DNA from: Macrotrachela quadricornifera
Lineage: Eukaryota > Rotifera > Eurotatoria > Philodinida > Philodinidae
Direction: 5' to 3'
NCBI GenBank assembly: GCA_022393335.1
Contig: JAJEKB010021308.1
Coordinates: forward strand, 1,217,174 to 1,281,173
DNA length: 64,000 nucleotides
Below, one piece after another: positions 1 through 10,906 of this stretch (position 1 is the stretch's first letter; the number at the start of each line of letters is the position of its first letter). The notes below the pieces were generated by a model. It was not told the origin of the DNA and searched no databases. It saw only the letters and a program-made list of their open reading frames with translations. Made by a program: the position numbers and the translations under genes.

Positions 1-139
1 CTCTTGTCTTTGCAAATGTCACTGATACAGTCGCAATCTGCGTTGCAGCTCCTTGTATCTTTACATTTTGGACACTTTGTTCCACCACAGTCAACATCAG
101 TTTCATCTTGATTTTTAATATGATCGGTACAACAGGGAG
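1..139 (-). CDS. Gene A: first 8-Cys domain exon (partial at window edge)
   Basis: The minus strand encodes a cysteine-rich exon that runs off the left window edge. It opens after a CTAG acceptor in phase 1 and reads [20 protein letters not shown], then CPKC and a CDC motif. The same first-domain type, with paired CC and CDC, directly follows the membrane-anchor exon in two other genes here (27221-27367 and 51308-51451), so this is probably the first extracellular domain of gene A. DETDxDCGG domains of this kind also occur, to my recollection, in secreted proteins of protists and myxobacteria; their function is unknown. The remainder of the gene lies outside the window. Confidence 0.75.
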
Positions 140-1781
140 CTAGACATGACATTAGACCACTTTTTTATATCGCCTGAAAAGACTTTGCTACCCACGGAAA
201 AAAAGGCGAATAACCGCTAGGACTCAACGGTTTCTACCGTTTCTTTTGAAAGCGGGGGTCAGACCGTTTACGAAGTCGCCAAGTACTGCCGCAAACCACG
301 GTTTCTGTTAACCGCAGTTTGCAGTGATATTTAATAACTTCATAAATGGTCTGACTACCACTGTTTGTAGAAACCGTTGAAAACCACGACTTCAAAAACC
401 ACTTGAAACCGCAATTATTTCCGGGCAACCGAATTCCTCAGGACAATCCAGTCACCACCCCCCACCCGTTTTCCCCTCCTCCTGAATATTTCAGGGGATG
501 AAGTGACCCTTCAAGGGACTTTGCAGGAACTTGTGAACGTCCCATTAGACGACTAAGTCACTTTATCGTGACAGTCACACAAGAAAACTTGTGCAGAAAA
601 TCTAATGAAAAACAGGGCCCGATATCCTTTTTGCCTTTACCCATTCCGTTTTTACTCAACACACCGCGGTTCGTTAAACTCTTCTATTGACAATATAGAG
701 AAGGTGCGATAGGAGTGGGATTGTATCAGACATTTTAACTATTAACTAGTATTCAATGAAAACAAGCTTACATTCAAAATATATCACGATCATTGGCTGT
801 GAATATTTTCCCTAGATGAAATGATTGCTTTAGAAGCTTCTGTATTGTATCAAGAGCGGTACAGTCGTGTCTCACTTTAAGTTTCTATGTCATAAGGAAG
901 TGTGAACTCAACAAGAAGATACTATTTATCACCAATCGAGCGCGTACTTGACACGCAGGTAGAATATATTGGTACTGCACGAAGAGTGAAAGAATTCGTC
1001 TTTTTATGCTGTACTTTCCTTAGTTATGATTGTCGTTCACTGAATTTTGAAACTAGAACAATCGGATAATACAGTTTTGCACCTAAACCATTTCTCGTCG
1101 TTTTGTTTCATACTCATAGGATTATCTCATTCACAGCAGTAAAAAGAATTAGTTTCTTCTCGAACTACTAAACATTCAAAAAAGATGAGATTATTCAATT
1201 TTTTTAACATTAAATATCTTGGGTTCAAGTGTCTACTTCGGCTACCATTTTTGGGACATATTGATAAGTGTGAGACACATTCATAGAGAAAGCTCTCTTG
1301 GAAACTCACGTTGTATCTGGCTTTGATCCATTATAGGATTACACTTCATACTCTTTTAATCGTTTTATCGAACTCCTACCAGTGGAGATATTACGACAAT
1401 TTTGCGGATACAATGATAGTCGACTGATTACAATAGCGAAGTTTCCGTAGTTTTGTAAATCACTAACATTTTGTGAAATAAGATTCGAAAGAAGCGTTGA
1501 AGTAGAGAAGTAATAAGTTAGTTTTCCTCACAGCTATGAACCGTACCAGACGTCTGAATCAACATCTTGAATCGGCTAGAAAATGGTGTTATAATTAGTT
1601 AGTTTTGAAGTTATAGTTAAGAAAATGTCTGCATAAAATGATCAATCAGATCTTTTCCTAGATTAGAAGAATAAGTGAACAAGACTTCCTCTAGAACAAC
1701 GCCTTCTAGAAGGAGTTAGTATGCATTTTCTTTGGAGTATGTTTTAAAATGCAAGATGAAAATTAGTCAACCTACCCCTAC
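140..1781 (-). other. Presumed first intron of gene A
   Basis: This 1.6 kb stretch lies between the anchor-exon donor and the acceptor of the first cysteine-rich exon. I see no coding exon, RNA gene or clear inverted-repeat element in it; the short open frames look like chance. Confidence 0.4.
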
Positions 1782-1897
1782 CATTCGGCGGAATATTTCT
1801 TTCTGAGCTTGATGAATCAATCAAAATACGTATTTTGTGCCCAGTTGTATCCAAACAACACCATCCAAACAATGCCAACCACAGTAGCCACCTGTAA
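1782..1897 (-). CDS. Gene A: membrane-anchor exon (hydrophobic segment + IDSSSSE)
   Basis: After a pyrimidine-rich acceptor ending TATAG, the minus strand reads a hydrophobic run (LLWLALFGWCCLD) and then the acidic motif ILIDSSSSERNIPPN, ending in phase 1 at a GTAGGG donor. The same exon, with the same phase 2 start and phase 1 end, is present at 28029-28153, 51007-51128 and in the duplicate at about 10905-11017. The hydrophobic stretch would suit a signal anchor of a type II membrane protein, with the following cysteine-rich domains outside the cell; this topology is inferred. The upstream exon with the start codon was not identified. Confidence 0.65.
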
Positions 1898-3073
1898 CTA
1901 TAAAAAAAGATACAGTAGGCATAAATAAGCTGATCAATTCATTTGTCACATAACATCCTTCTCCTCCTGCACTTCTCTAATCAAGAACAGACATCGGTTT
2001 TTATAGTTTTGGATATACTAGGTTTGGTTGAGTGAGCGGAGTAGTCTATGTCTGTCGGTTGACAGCACTTACCGTGACATCACAAACGTAGTCTCCAAAT
2101 CGTGTTCAATCAATCAAGAAGACTCAACGTTCAAATTCAATGTGGAACAAACTTGAGTTGTAGTTATACCTAAACGAAAGTATTAGCAATTACTCTTTGT
2201 TGAAATTATGTGTTCCATCGAAGAGCCATGCTTCGAAAACCAGGGGGCAAAAATATCGGACAAAGAGTTGAACTACAATGAGTGATGTCACGGATAGGAT
2301 CACTTCTGGTTATCACTCGTTCGAGTCCAGCTTCGTAATGTATTTTCAATCGGTCAATCTATTTGTAGAACCGTTCATTATCGACAGATCAGTTTATTTC
2401 ATTGGTTTCATACTGCTATTGAATAGAATTATGCAGAATTTATAGTCATCTCAATACAGTCTCATGAACGATGTGCCCTAAACTTTTTTCGGGGAGTAAG
2501 TTACACTAAAAAAATTCCTTCAATGACGCAGTAGGTATTGACCACTAGTCAATCATGAATCTGTACGGATTTTGAGAATAAATGACGGCAGAAATGTAAA
2601 AGTGCAAGGATAAAAACCTCCAACAATACACATATTCTGCAAGAGATAAACTGAGATTCAACGTACAGTGGAAAAGTGGGAGCAGGGCAGGAGGCAAACC
2701 GACTACTGCAGCGTAGCTAGAGATGCTCACTTATACTCTGTCGATGGTTTATATTTTGAAACGAAAATTTGATGCCTGTTTACACTATTTGATCGGCATG
2801 AATAATATTAGCATTCACTAATTAAAAATGAATTTCGATCGAGCTTTTTGCCTGGTCTGCTTTATTTACGTATGTTACCATTTTTCTGTATCACTTTACA
2901 GGCTTCTTATGTATAATGTTTCGAGAAAAAGTTCTCTTTTCATACAATTAATCGTTTTCTCTAACGGGTATGTATACAGTTTGATTTTTTTATGTCATTT
3001 TTCAGGCTTCTGTGCAAATCAGTTCATAATCAGAATTCGTTTCATTAATCAGTCGAAAAAAAAGGCAAAATTT
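1783..3073. repeat. 1.28 kb direct repeat, copy A (5' region of gene A)
   Basis: This stretch is repeated with few differences at about 10899-12190. It contains the anchor exon and about 1.17 kb of upstream DNA, so it looks like the duplicated promoter and 5' region of a gene. Similarity stops near the 3' end of the anchor exon on one side and after GGCAAAATT on the other. I see no inverted-repeat ends or target duplication, so a segmental duplication is likelier than a transposon. Confidence 0.8.
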
Positions 3074-3903
3074 ATGCTAGTGATGAAGTTTCATGATATT
3101 CTATTGAATGATCATTGTGGTAGTATAGTTTTAATAATCAAAAGGTTGGCATTACTTTATTGATAAGAAAAAAAATGGCAAAGTGATAATAATCTCATCT
3201 ACATTTTTCTACCGACAAGTTCATACGTTACCTTTAATGTCTATTCAAGTTTTGTATTAAGATCTTTTTTTTTTCGTTCAGTGGAATCAATAGATACTTA
3301 CTAAAGTTGACGGAATTATAAATGGCATTTATTTTGTCAATATCGTTGAGAATAAGATCGAATCCCTGACACGATTTCTATTCAGATTTTGCTCAGAGCA
3401 ATCATCCAATGCAATTGATGCAATACTTTCTGAAATATATGGATAACACTTTGAGAATACTGTCTGTAGTTGTCTTTCACACGCATTTATTAAAAATATA
3501 CTAGCCTGAGATTTGTATTCAATATCTTGAATGCATTTTTACTCAACACATCATAGTGATTTTCTTCTTCTTTCCGAAATAAAATTAATCAATATTTTTA
3601 TTTTATATAATAGAAGAGAAGTAGAACTAGAACTTTAAATTATATTCGTATCATACACGATATGAAGCAATTGAGAATGATGGACTATAGAACCAGTACA
3701 AAGACCGACTGCACGTTGTCTGCTAAGGTTCACTTTAGAAAAGATCTATCTAGAAAATGACCGTCCATACACATACTATGTGTGTGCTTTTATATTCACT
3801 TATAGTTTTCAGAACAGAAATAAACAAGCAATAATAAATGATGATTAGATTTGATTCAGTCAAGGTTCAAACAAGTTTTTGCGAAGAGCGTTAATTGTTT
3901 GTA
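3074..3903. other. Intergenic, nothing recognised
   Basis: AT-rich sequence between the gene A 5' region and the ubiquitin-conjugating enzyme. I see no exon, repeat or RNA gene. Confidence 0.4.
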
Positions 3904-4344
3904 TTACATTGCATATTTCTGTGTGTACTCTCGAACGATAGAATTGTACTTTTCAGGATCTTTTTGAAGGTAGTAAGCAGCTTCGGAATTGACAGGTTCT
4001 CTATCGTTAGGAGCATCGAGCAAAGATACGATGAAGAGGAGAAATTTATCAATTGTTAGGGTAGGACTATAATTTCTTCGAAGATCATGACAAAGATTAC
4101 CATTTGGATGAATATTAGGGTGAAACATTTTCGTTATGAACTTGATAATAGGAGCCGAAAGTGGATAATTAGCAGAAAAATAAATATCCAGGAGAAATAT
4201 ACCATCTTGATAAGGAGTGTTCGCTGGACCCATTAATGCTCCTGACCAATGGAACAAATCACCATCGAGTGGACCTGCATTGGCACAAGGAGGTGGATCT
4301 CTATCAATTCGTCGTAGTTCCATTTTTAGGCGCATCAATGCCAT
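3904..4344 (-). CDS. Ubiquitin-conjugating enzyme E2, UBE2D-like, divergent
   Basis: A single-exon 146-residue protein with the UBC fold of the UBE2D (UbcH5/effete) class. It accepts ubiquitin from E1 as a thioester on its catalytic cysteine and passes it to substrates with an E3 ligase. Visible landmarks are the N-terminus MALMRLKMELRRIDRDPP, the FHW motif, the HPN motif at residues 75-77, catalytic Cys85 eight residues later, and the C-terminal EKYNSIVREYTQKYAM. Length is close to normal for UBE2D. Unusual changes surround the active site: the usual C-L-D is C-H-D, the next segment is shortened (RRNYSP), and the usual CDPNPDDP loop reads DAPNDREP. No intron is visible, so it may be an old retrocopy or a diverged paralog. 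The frame is open, so activity is possible but not proven. Confidence 0.9.
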   Translation of the reverse strand: MALMRLKMELRRIDRDPPPCANAGPLDGDLFHWSGALMGPANTPYQDGIFLLDIYFSANYPLSAPIIKFITKMFHPNIHPNGNLCHDLRRNYSPTLTIDKFLLFIVSLLDAPNDREPVNSEAAYYLQKDPEKYNSIVREYTQKYAM

Positions 4345-5538
4345 CTCAGACGATGATAACCGAGTTCAACAGAAAACAAAAGTAGGTGAATAAGATATCT
4401 AAAAACAAAAGAAAAGTGAGAGTTACTTGCTATTTTGCAAATAAGGGTGTGAAGGTGGGGTGAGGAAGAAGAGGTCTATACATGATTTCACAATTAGTTG
4501 GAATGTTCATTGCCTGATCCATCGCTTTATCTTAAATAATAACTGAAATATATACACATTAAACTTGAAAAAAACGCTTAATAATAAAAAACAATACTTT
4601 GAAAATGCCAACATATATGAATCATGCAGGTACGATAGTAAAACAGAGAGATAGGAAACAGTGTTTTGAAAACAACTGTAACCGATTCTTATAAATTTTT
4701 ACACGCTAGTCGTTACTCACGTATCGACACACTATCAGATCAATGACAAACAAACAGTCATTAACAATCTATATCAAAATTACCTTATTGATAAAAACTT
4801 TTTTTTAAGCCTTTTTATTGTGTATTGTTTCTGTTATTTTGAAAGATAATATATTTCAGCCCATTCTTGCACAAATATTGACACATGAGTAAGAAAAAAA
4901 AATTTTTATATTACGAAATTAATGAAACACGATTGTTTTACTCAATACTGTGTTAGTTTACACATGTTTTGTTATCGTATGAAGTGAAAAAATGATAATA
5001 CTTTGTTTGATCTTGAAAGTTTTAAAGAATTTGTGGAATACGTAAATGAAGATCAGAAAAATTGTTCGTGTAGAACTTCAGTCAAAATCTTGCCGAACTA
5101 TAGTCGCACGCTCAAGAAATACAGATGATTGAAAAATATTGTCAAGAGATATTTTCATCCAACTTACAAACGCACTAAGTTGACAATTACATCCTTTAGA
5201 TAGTCAAAGAATTTAATGCACAGATACAACTGCCATCGCTAACAAATGTATCTAATTAGTTTATTTTATTAAAATATAAAAGCAAATTATATATAACATT
5301 CTTCTAATCAGCATGAAAAAAGCTACAACTATTTCTATTTATTTATTACAATCAAATCACACTTTATCTAACACTAGCAGAAGTATCTGACGTTCCCTAG
5401 AATGGCTTTTGCAAATTGAGCTTCAATTCAAAGGTAAATCCGTTTTTTCTTCGTTGTTATAACCTATTAAAGAGCGTTCCCTTGCATTTTTCCAGCATGC
5501 ATCTGAATATCGTTCTGATTGTTAGTCTGACTACATGG
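4345..5538. other. Intergenic, nothing recognised
   Basis: AT-rich sequence upstream of the E2 gene and downstream of the broken receptor. I see no convincing exon or element. Confidence 0.4.
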
Positions 5539-6289
5539 TTAAGCGCATACGAACACCTGTCGAAAGGTTTTGTGGTGGTCGACGAACAGCATATTGATGA
5601 TCGTTAGAAGTCCGAAAATAATCATTAATAATAGTGCTAGAGTATAATATAATGTCATTTGACTAAACATATAAATTCTCGTCGGTAAATTTATGTATTG
5701 CATACATGTATTAGTTGTTGTATTAAAATAATAGATAGCACACATGGGTGGGTGACATGTACATGATAACAGATATTACAGTAATAATAATAACTATACG
5801 AGTTGTTCGTTTCGTACTTGTCGAATATAGTCGACGTGTTTTTGAACTTGAACGATATCGATCGAATGAAGCTAAGACAAGCATGGCTCGAGCAAGATAT
5901 ATTGGTGTGAATATAACGAAAAAATGTATGTAACATCCTCCTAGTGTACTGTCCCAACCGATAAACAAGACACGTATCACTAGTGTTGGACATAGTAAGC
6001 AAGTGTAAATAATACTACAGATTGCATAGCTAATAAGATAATAAGTGCATGGTGAAGTACGAAGAGCATGTGCGCATAGGACACGAATTTTTAGAATATT
6101 TGTAACTATAATTAAAGTGAATAGTACGGGTTGTATGTAGATATTTGCTTTTATCACATGGTCATACAATGTACTTATATCTAACGAATTTGATCGATAT
6201 AGTATTTCAAATTGACGAATATATGCTATTGATGATAAGAAATAAATATATAGACAATTTCCTTCGAATAGCACTGACGAAGAAACCAC
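5539..6289 (-). pseudogene. Truncated, frameshifted rhodopsin-like GPCR
   Basis: The minus strand holds about five hydrophobic helices of a seven-transmembrane receptor. The first frame (6289 to 5723) covers roughly TM1-TM4, including LARAMLVLASFDRYRSS, where DRY is the canonical motif at the cytosolic end of TM3. It then stops at HVCYLLF. Sequence resembling TM5 continues in another frame from about 5745 to 5539 (MIIFGLLTIINMLF). A reading-frame change near 5740-5755 therefore breaks the gene, and I see nothing for TM6 or TM7. It is a relic of a family that also has an intact member at 8282-9277. An inverted-repeat element begins at 6277, overlapping the 5' end and possibly responsible for losing the start. 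Confidence 0.65.
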
Positions 6290-6637
6290 TCGAGGTCATA
6301 CCTCTCGTTTCTAGTCATTTATATTTCACTTCATCGGGTATATTGAGGTAACAAAAACACCAGAAGGATTTCTCCCAGAATTAGATCTAAGGGCCCTTAT
6401 GAAATCCAGAAAGATTCAGCTGAAACGAATGTTTCTTTCTCGAGATATTCAATTTTTAAAAACAATGTATTTTTCTTCAATCGGTTCTAAAATCCAAGTT
6501 CACTAAAATGATGAGAACCTTTCAAAAAAGAGGATTGGGGAGAAATCCTTTTAGTGTTTTTATTATCTCAATATACCCGATGAAGTGAAATATAAATAAC
6601 TAGAAACGAGGGGTATCATCTCGGGTGGTTTCCTCGT
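6277..6637. mobile_element. Palindromic MITE, 361 bp, 3-bp TSD (TGA)
   Basis: The two ends are long inverted copies: the left reads CGAAGAAACCACTCGAGGTC, the right end inverted reads CGAGGAAACCACCCGAGATG, and homology continues for over 100 bp toward a short centre. With termini at CGA...TCG the flanking bases are TGA on both sides, giving a 3-bp target duplication. The same ends occur at 43979-44597 and just right of the first gap (to 37298). No coding capacity. A 3-bp duplication suggests a Harbinger-type mobiliser, but that is inference. Confidence 0.75.
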
Positions 6638-8281
6638 GAGAGAAAAAATCATTACAAACCAATGAATTCTCTAAAGAGAAAAATGTCGGAAAAAACATCA
6701 CATCGTTGATAATGATGATCATGCTGAGCGTATATAATTGATAATGTCTTTCTCATTGCTTATTTAGATTACCATGACAGATCGACGCATTTTATGATTT
6801 GGCATCTGATTATCGCGAATAGATTATTCAAAATGAGCAACAATATTTCCTAGCAAAAAGTAACACTCTAGTTTCAGAAAACTGACATCAAGCAACTAGT
6901 CCCTCAAAATTGAGAGTCGTTTTAGTACTAAACAGTTATCATTATCAATAGCTTTCAATGTCGAACATATGAAAACGTATGCCCCACGGTCCTAAAAGGG
7001 TTAATTATCACGAGGAATTCAATGAAATATTTAACATTTAGAATATTTGAAGTTTTGTAATAAGCAACTCATTTGAGTATGTTGACTGGATACAATAATA
7101 GACAGACACATTTTTCTCTTTGGAAGGATAAGTCAGAGGTTTCATTTCCAAAAAACACATATCGCTTACTCTCACTTTCAAGATTGCTCGACCTGACTGA
7201 TCAACGAAAGATGAATCCACACAAAGTAAATTGTGTCATTCAGCCTTAGCATATTTATGGAAAGTACTATTTCATCTATTTAAACGCATCATTTCGAGGT
7301 GAATTTAGCTCTTTAGAATTCTGCACCTTTCAAAAATCTTACAAAATTGAGATTAATTAATAGAAGACCAATAGAATAGACTAGTGGCAATTGATGTCTC
7401 TTTTATTTAGTTAATTCTGGAAAATGAGGGACATGTTTCTAGTTGAAGTTTCATTTTATCAATTTATCTTTCATTTTTAAATCTCCTAACATTTAAAAAA
7501 ATAAAGTAGATGCTTTAATCTATCGGATGGTATAATTAAACGCGAGGAAATGATCTTTATTCATAATGAAATTTGCTCCACAAGATAGACGTCACATGAT
7601 GTTCAAATAATTATTTTACATTCTGCAGGATACATTCATGTTGATGTGACATTAGTAATGATTTGCTTGATATTATGTGGAATAGTTTTTTTTCTTTGAT
7701 AGACATGCGTTTCAACGAGAATGACATGATTATTTCTTCGTTAAAAATACCAGACGTGTTCGATTTGTATGTAAAACAAGACACGACAGCAAACCACATA
7801 CATATTTCAAAGCTTTTCATGATGATGATGATGCCTGATTCAAGTTTGACGGAAGAAGATAGGCGAACAAAATTTTTATCTGAATGCTTCACTATCATTC
7901 AGACAAGACTGTCCTTCTAATTTGGACAGAAAGGTGGAAGAAAAAATGATCTTAGTTATGCATTATAACACACAGGAGTTTTGTGAGCATAACATTAAGG
8001 CGACACGGGATCCAAGATCAAGATGAAGTAATTTCGAAAAATATCAACAAGTAACTCTCTGGATGTTTTCTACGAAATGGGACAAGGTAAGAAACACTTG
8101 TAAATTTCAAACGTAATATCATGTTTTTTTTCTCGTATTCACATCATACAATGTCAGTTTTTATCATCTATATGCTCGGTTCATTTAAGTCTTTAATATT
8201 TATAACGATGTCATCATCGAAAATAGATCATAAAGAGTTTTTTTCTTTTTTAGATTATTCTAAAACTATTGAATTTTCAAC
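6638..8281. other. Intergenic, nothing recognised
   Basis: AT-rich stretch between the MITE and the intact receptor. Short open frames around 7611-7920 occur on both strands, show no family resemblance and are treated as chance. Confidence 0.4.
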
Positions 8282-9277
8282 ATGTCATCTGATGCTGAGT
8301 TTGCCACATACATGAACAGTATCACAACTCAAATGAACCGTTATCCTTCCATTGCGATTTTTCTCTTTGGAACAATAGGAAATATTCTTAATACTCTTGT
8401 TTTATCTCAACGAGCGTTTCGTTCAAATCCATGTGCCATACTCTTTCTATTCTCATCTGTCGCGAATTTCGTTGCAATTCTTGCTGGTCTTACTTCACGA
8501 ATCTTATTAGTTTGGGTTGTTGATCTGACAAATACAGATAGAACTCTTTGTAAACTTCGAGCTTTTATTCTCAATGTTTCAAGACCAATCGCATATTGGC
8601 TCATTCTTTTAGCTGCTGTTGATCGATGGTTATTATCTCATCGTAATGCTTCTTATCGACAGATGAGTACATTGAAAAATGCTATACGAAGTATGATTAT
8701 TGTTTTAATCTTCTCAATTATTCTCTTTTGTCATATTCTCTACTGTCATGAGCCATTTATGACTGATGCACCAATGCCATGCTATGGAAAAACCGTCACG
8801 TGTCGTCTCGTCACAGATTCGTTGTTTACATTTGTGAGTATATTTTTCCCTATATTACTGATGCTCATATGTGGTGTGATGACAATCAATAATATACGCA
8901 AATCACGAACTCACATTCAACCAAGAAATGTATTGAATGGAAATAACGCTGGATCAAGTAGAAGACAACAGCAACAACAACAACGCTTAACTAAAGTCGA
9001 TTATCGTCTAATCGTTATGTTGCTCGTACAAATTCTACTTCTTTTCATACTCGGTCTCCCATTGGGTATACAAAAATTGTATGCATCAATAGTAATTTAT
9101 CGACCAACATCGAAAGCACAAGCAGCTATCGACAATTTCACCTACAATCTTGCTTTACTTCTTAATTTATTTGCTAATGGAATGCCATTCTATATTTACA
9201 CATTATTTGGTGGAAGTACATTTCGAAAAGGAACTTTCCAAATCTTTTTAGCAATACGGCGAATGTTTCATTCATAA
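8282..9277 (+). CDS. Seven-transmembrane receptor, rhodopsin-like (class A) GPCR, orphan
   Basis: An intact single-exon 331-residue protein with seven hydrophobic helices. TM1 carries the class A Gly-Asn (GTIGNILN, about 31-38). Cys90 sits at the outer end of TM3, and cysteines before TM5 (PCYGKTVTC) can pair with it. The TM3 end reads DRW (114-116) instead of DRY. Intracellular loop 3 has a basic stretch and a run of glutamines (near 229-235). TM7 reads NGMPFYIYTLFGG in place of the usual NPxxY. Such divergent receptors resemble invertebrate FMRFamide-like or chemosensory families; the ligand cannot be told from sequence. Plasma-membrane signalling through G proteins is expected from the fold. 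The start at MSSDAEF gives a normal extracellular N-terminus of about 22 residues. Confidence 0.85.
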   Translation: MSSDAEFATYMNSITTQMNRYPSIAIFLFGTIGNILNTLVLSQRAFRSNPCAILFLFSSVANFVAILAGLTSRILLVWVVDLTNTDRTLCKLRAFILNVSRPIAYWLILLAAVDRWLLSHRNASYRQMSTLKNAIRSMIIVLIFSIILFCHILYCHEPFMTDAPMPCYGKTVTCRLVTDSLFTFVSIFFPILLMLICGVMTINNIRKSRTHIQPRNVLNGNNAGSSRRQQQQQQRLTKVDYRLIVMLLVQILLLFILGLPLGIQKLYASIVIYRPTSKAQAAIDNFTYNLALLLNLFANGMPFYIYTLFGGSTFRKGTFQIFLAIRRMFHS

Positions 9278-9949
9278 GTAGACAATTTTTTTGACAATAA
9301 AAGTGATCAAGCTATTCTTTGACAAAAATACAAACTAATCAGCACGTGAAATTTAAAATAAATATTTTAAAACGCAGAAAATTTAGGATAGAATAAAATG
9401 AAGGAAATATTTAAAGATTTGTACAGAATCTAATTTTTGTTCTTGCTTGGTAAAACTTTTTATATTGTTATGTTGTTGTCCATTGAGTCAAAAGTAATAA
9501 TGAAATCATATATTTTAATTAGGAAGGGAAATAAAACTAATTATAATCTGTATAGGTTTCACAGAGTTTGGTTTTATCGATCGCGAGAACGATGAATTTT
9601 AAAAATCATTTCAGCACTTCTGGAACACCCTTTAAATGAGAGAAATCTACGATCGTGTAAGTTCTTCAACAAAATATAGTTTACCTTCCTTCTGAAAATT
9701 GAACGATATTAATAGAAGTTGGCACTATTTATACTCCGAAAAACTATAAATTTTCTACGATTTGATTGAACTGCAGAAAAAGAATTCCTGATCCCAATAG
9801 ATCTGGATCGAATAACGAATTAAACCCTATATACACTGAAATACAGTTTTGAATCGTAAATGAAATATGTTACATTGATCTTTATTTTTATTGAATATTA
9901 TTGATTAAAAGTGAAGTAGTTACAATAAATATTCTTCATTGGAGTTCGA
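9278..9949. other. Intergenic, nothing recognised
   Basis: AT-rich sequence between the receptor and the kelch pseudogene. No exon or repeat recognised. Confidence 0.4.
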
Positions 9950-10906
9950 TTAATATAATTCAGCACTGTTTAGATAACCAATACTATTCTGTCCATCTGC
10001 GACTAACAAAGTTCCATTAGCTAAAACGGTTGCTGTATGCAACGCTCGTGAATTAGCCATATTTGCTATCATTGTCCAAATACCTGTTGATGGAACATAT
10101 AATTCAGCTGTGTTCAGATAACTACTACCATCATGTCCACCGGTAACTAAGATCATCCCATTGAGTAAAACGGATGCCGTGTGACTTCTTCGTTTACTGT
10201 TCATACTACCTGTTAAATTCCAAGTACCTGTTAATGGATCATATATTTCAGTACTATTGTGATGAATACCACCATTCATTCCACCAGTAACTAAAACCAT
10301 ACCATTGAGTAAAACGGATGCTGCGTGTTGTCCTCGTGGTGTGTTCATATTTCCTGTTGATGTCCAAATACCTGTTGATGGATGATATAATTCAGCAGTG
10401 TTCAGAAAAGCACTATCACTAAATCCACCTGTTACTAATACTGTTCCATTCATTAAAACCGATCCTGTGGGTAATCTTCGTGGAGTACTCATATTAGCTA
10501 TTGTAGTCTAAGTATCTGTTGATTGGTTATACAATTCAGCAGTGTTTAAAAACGTCAAACCATCCCATCCACCGGCAACTAAGATTTTTTCATTTCTCAA
10601 GACGAGTGCTATATGAGCGGATCGTATGAAGTTCATACTGGCCGCTGTTCTCCAAATACCTGTTGATGGATCATATAACTCAGTACCGCTGAGTTGAATA
10701 ATGTCATGAAATCCACCTGTAACTACAACCGTACCACTTGAGAAAAGGGATACTTTGTGAGTACCTCGTGCAACATTCATACTTCCTGTCATTGTCCAAA
10801 TACCTGTAGATGGGTTATATAATTCGGCACTGTTCCACCAAGTGCTACCATTGCTTCCACCTGTCACTAATACTCTACCATTGTTCAGAATAGATGCTGT
10901 GTATTC
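9950..10906 (-). pseudogene. Kelch-repeat protein pseudogene (gene B)
   Basis: The minus strand encodes about seven kelch repeats of roughly 48 residues with the pattern HTASVLLNGMILVTGG, then NTAELY, PSTGIW and SMNxxR. Six or seven blades would form a beta-propeller. The frame is broken by a single TAG at 10508-10510 where neighbouring repeats have Trp (STGIWT becomes STDT-stop-TT), which fits a TGG to TAG change. At its 5' end the kelch sequence starts abruptly in mid-repeat at YTASILNNG, directly joined to the duplicated gene A anchor exon (about 10905-11017) in a different reading frame. The start, upstream repeats and membrane anchor are therefore not joined in a usable frame. The gene probably once had anchor, linker and propeller like gene CD; a rearrangement removed the middle. 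Confidence 0.8.

Noticed and set aside
2310..2345. tRNA-like GTTCGAGTCC motif (also in copy B near 11445)
   Set aside because: No acceptor stem or anticodon arm can be drawn; the motif is a short ACTCG/CGAGT palindrome.
5691..6002. Other open frames overlapping the broken receptor (5691-6002, 5748-5933, 6145-6351)
   Set aside because: They are other-frame shadows of the receptor sequence.
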